DNA from: Acidilobaceae archaeon
GTDB lineage: Archaea > Thermoproteota > Thermoprotei_A > Sulfolobales > Acidilobaceae
NCBI GenBank assembly: GCA_026985435.1
Contig: JALSQL010000034.1
Location: 1 to 15,190 of the forward strand
DNA: 15,190 nt
Reading direction: 5' to 3'
The notes beneath the pieces are model-generated. The model worked only from the letters and a program-made list of their open reading frames with translations. It ran no database searches and was not told the origin of the DNA. Below are positions 14,768 through 15,190 of the stretch, piece by piece. The first letter of the stretch is position 1, and each line of letters begins with the position of its first letter. The position numbers and the translations under genes are program-made.

Positions 14768-15190
14768 TTGACAGGCAGCGCGCCGGAGGGCCCCGACGTG
14801 CTCAGGCTACGCCTGAGGTTCATCATACTAGCGCTGCTGGCCATAAAGCCGAGCCACGGCTACGAGCTGAGCAAGCTGGTGGAGGAGCTCACCCTGGGCT
14901 CGATGAAGGCCAGCCCCGGCAGCCTCTACCCCCTGCTCAGGGAGCTGAGCAGCGAGGGGCTCATAGAGGAGGAGGTCTCAATAGAGTCGGGGAGGCTGAG
15001 GAAGGTCTACAGGCTCACGGAGAAGGGCTGGGAGTTCCTGGCCTCCAGGCTGGAGGCGGCGAGGGCCCTCTGCAGGAGCTGGTCCGAGTTCCTCGACGCC
15101 GCCTGGAGGAGCGTGCAGGAGAGGGCCAGGCTCGGGGGATGCGTGCCGGAGAGCCTCGTGGAGGGCCTCAGGAGGCTCGAGGAGGAGGCC
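14768..15190 (+). CDS. PadR-family transcriptional regulator, 3'-partial
   Basis: The frame is open from TTG 14768 to the right edge, giving 141 residues with no stop. It shows the PadR winged helix: FIILALLAIKPSHGYELSKL (18-37), ASPGSLYPLLRELSSEGLIE (48-67, the recognition helix region) and VYRLTEKGWEFL (80-91, the wing and third helix), then a helical C-terminal part as in longer PadR proteins. PadR regulators usually repress nearby genes for efflux of toxic or hydrophobic compounds, and ligands release them from DNA. It begins six bases after the stop of the MMPL-type exporter, so it probably belongs to that operon and controls it. An alternative start, GTG 14798, has a better-spaced ribosome site (GGAGGG, seven bases upstream) and would remove ten residues before the domain. 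Confidence 0.9.
   Translation, partial: MTGSAPEGPDVLRLRLRFIILALLAIKPSHGYELSKLVEELTLGSMKASPGSLYPLLRELSSEGLIEEEVSIESGRLRKVYRLTEKGWEFLASRLEAARALCRSWSEFLDAAWRSVQERARLGGCVPESLVEGLRRLEEEA

Noticed and set aside
1..15190. CRISPR arrays, tRNA or rRNA genes, insertion sequences
   Set aside because: No regularly spaced repeats, no GTTCGAATC-like tRNA core, no transposase-like frame and no terminal inverted repeats were seen on either strand.

Overview
The window looks like chromosomal DNA of a hyperthermophilic crenarchaeon, most likely Desulfurococcales. The 1659-3428 product is, from memory, very close to the acylaminoacyl peptidase of Aeropyrum pernix. GTG and TTG starts dominate, TATA-like promoters sit upstream of first genes, internal genes carry a GG(G)GTG-type ribosome site, and most of the window is strongly GC-rich (single 60-base lines in the peptidase reach about 72 % by hand count). 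The species cannot be named from this window.

Layout, left to right. (1) 2-1595, plus strand: the 3' part of an OLD/AAA_15-type ATPase gene, followed by a TOPRIM-fold protein. This resembles a two-gene OLD or PARIS-like defence module; the ATPase gene is visibly less GC-rich than its neighbours. (2) 1659-3428, plus: a complete acylaminoacyl peptidase with its own promoter and an intact catalytic triad. (3) 3429-3720: a gap, GC-rich at first, ending in an AT-rich promoter island with direct repeats. (4) 3721-6804, plus: five overlapping genes (a small protein, two membrane-anchored proteins with outside domains, a multi-span permease-like protein and an ABC ATPase). I recognise only the ATPase; together they look like an undescribed ABC machine of the archaeal membrane.

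(5) 6847-10230, minus: four tightly packed genes, two thiolase-fold proteins followed by two DUF35 (zinc ribbon/OB-fold) proteins. Both thiolase-fold proteins lack the nucleophilic Cys and the GHP histidine, and the last DUF35 protein has lost one Cys of each zinc-ribbon pair. The set recalls the bacterial Ltp2-ChsH2 aldolase more than a Claisen thiolase. (6) 10310-11122, minus: a ChaN/EreA-like protein, transcribed divergently from (7) 11237-14761, plus: a 1174-residue MMPL/RND-type exporter with a very large, sequon-rich first outside domain. A PadR-type regulator follows from 14768 and runs off the right edge.

How the genes may work together: the ATPase and TOPRIM proteins probably form one nuclease complex; the five ABC genes probably form one membrane complex; the two thiolase-fold and two DUF35 proteins probably form one or two hetero-complexes acting on acyl-CoA; and the PadR protein probably controls the exporter it is co-transcribed with. 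I saw no rRNA, tRNA, CRISPR array or insertion sequence.
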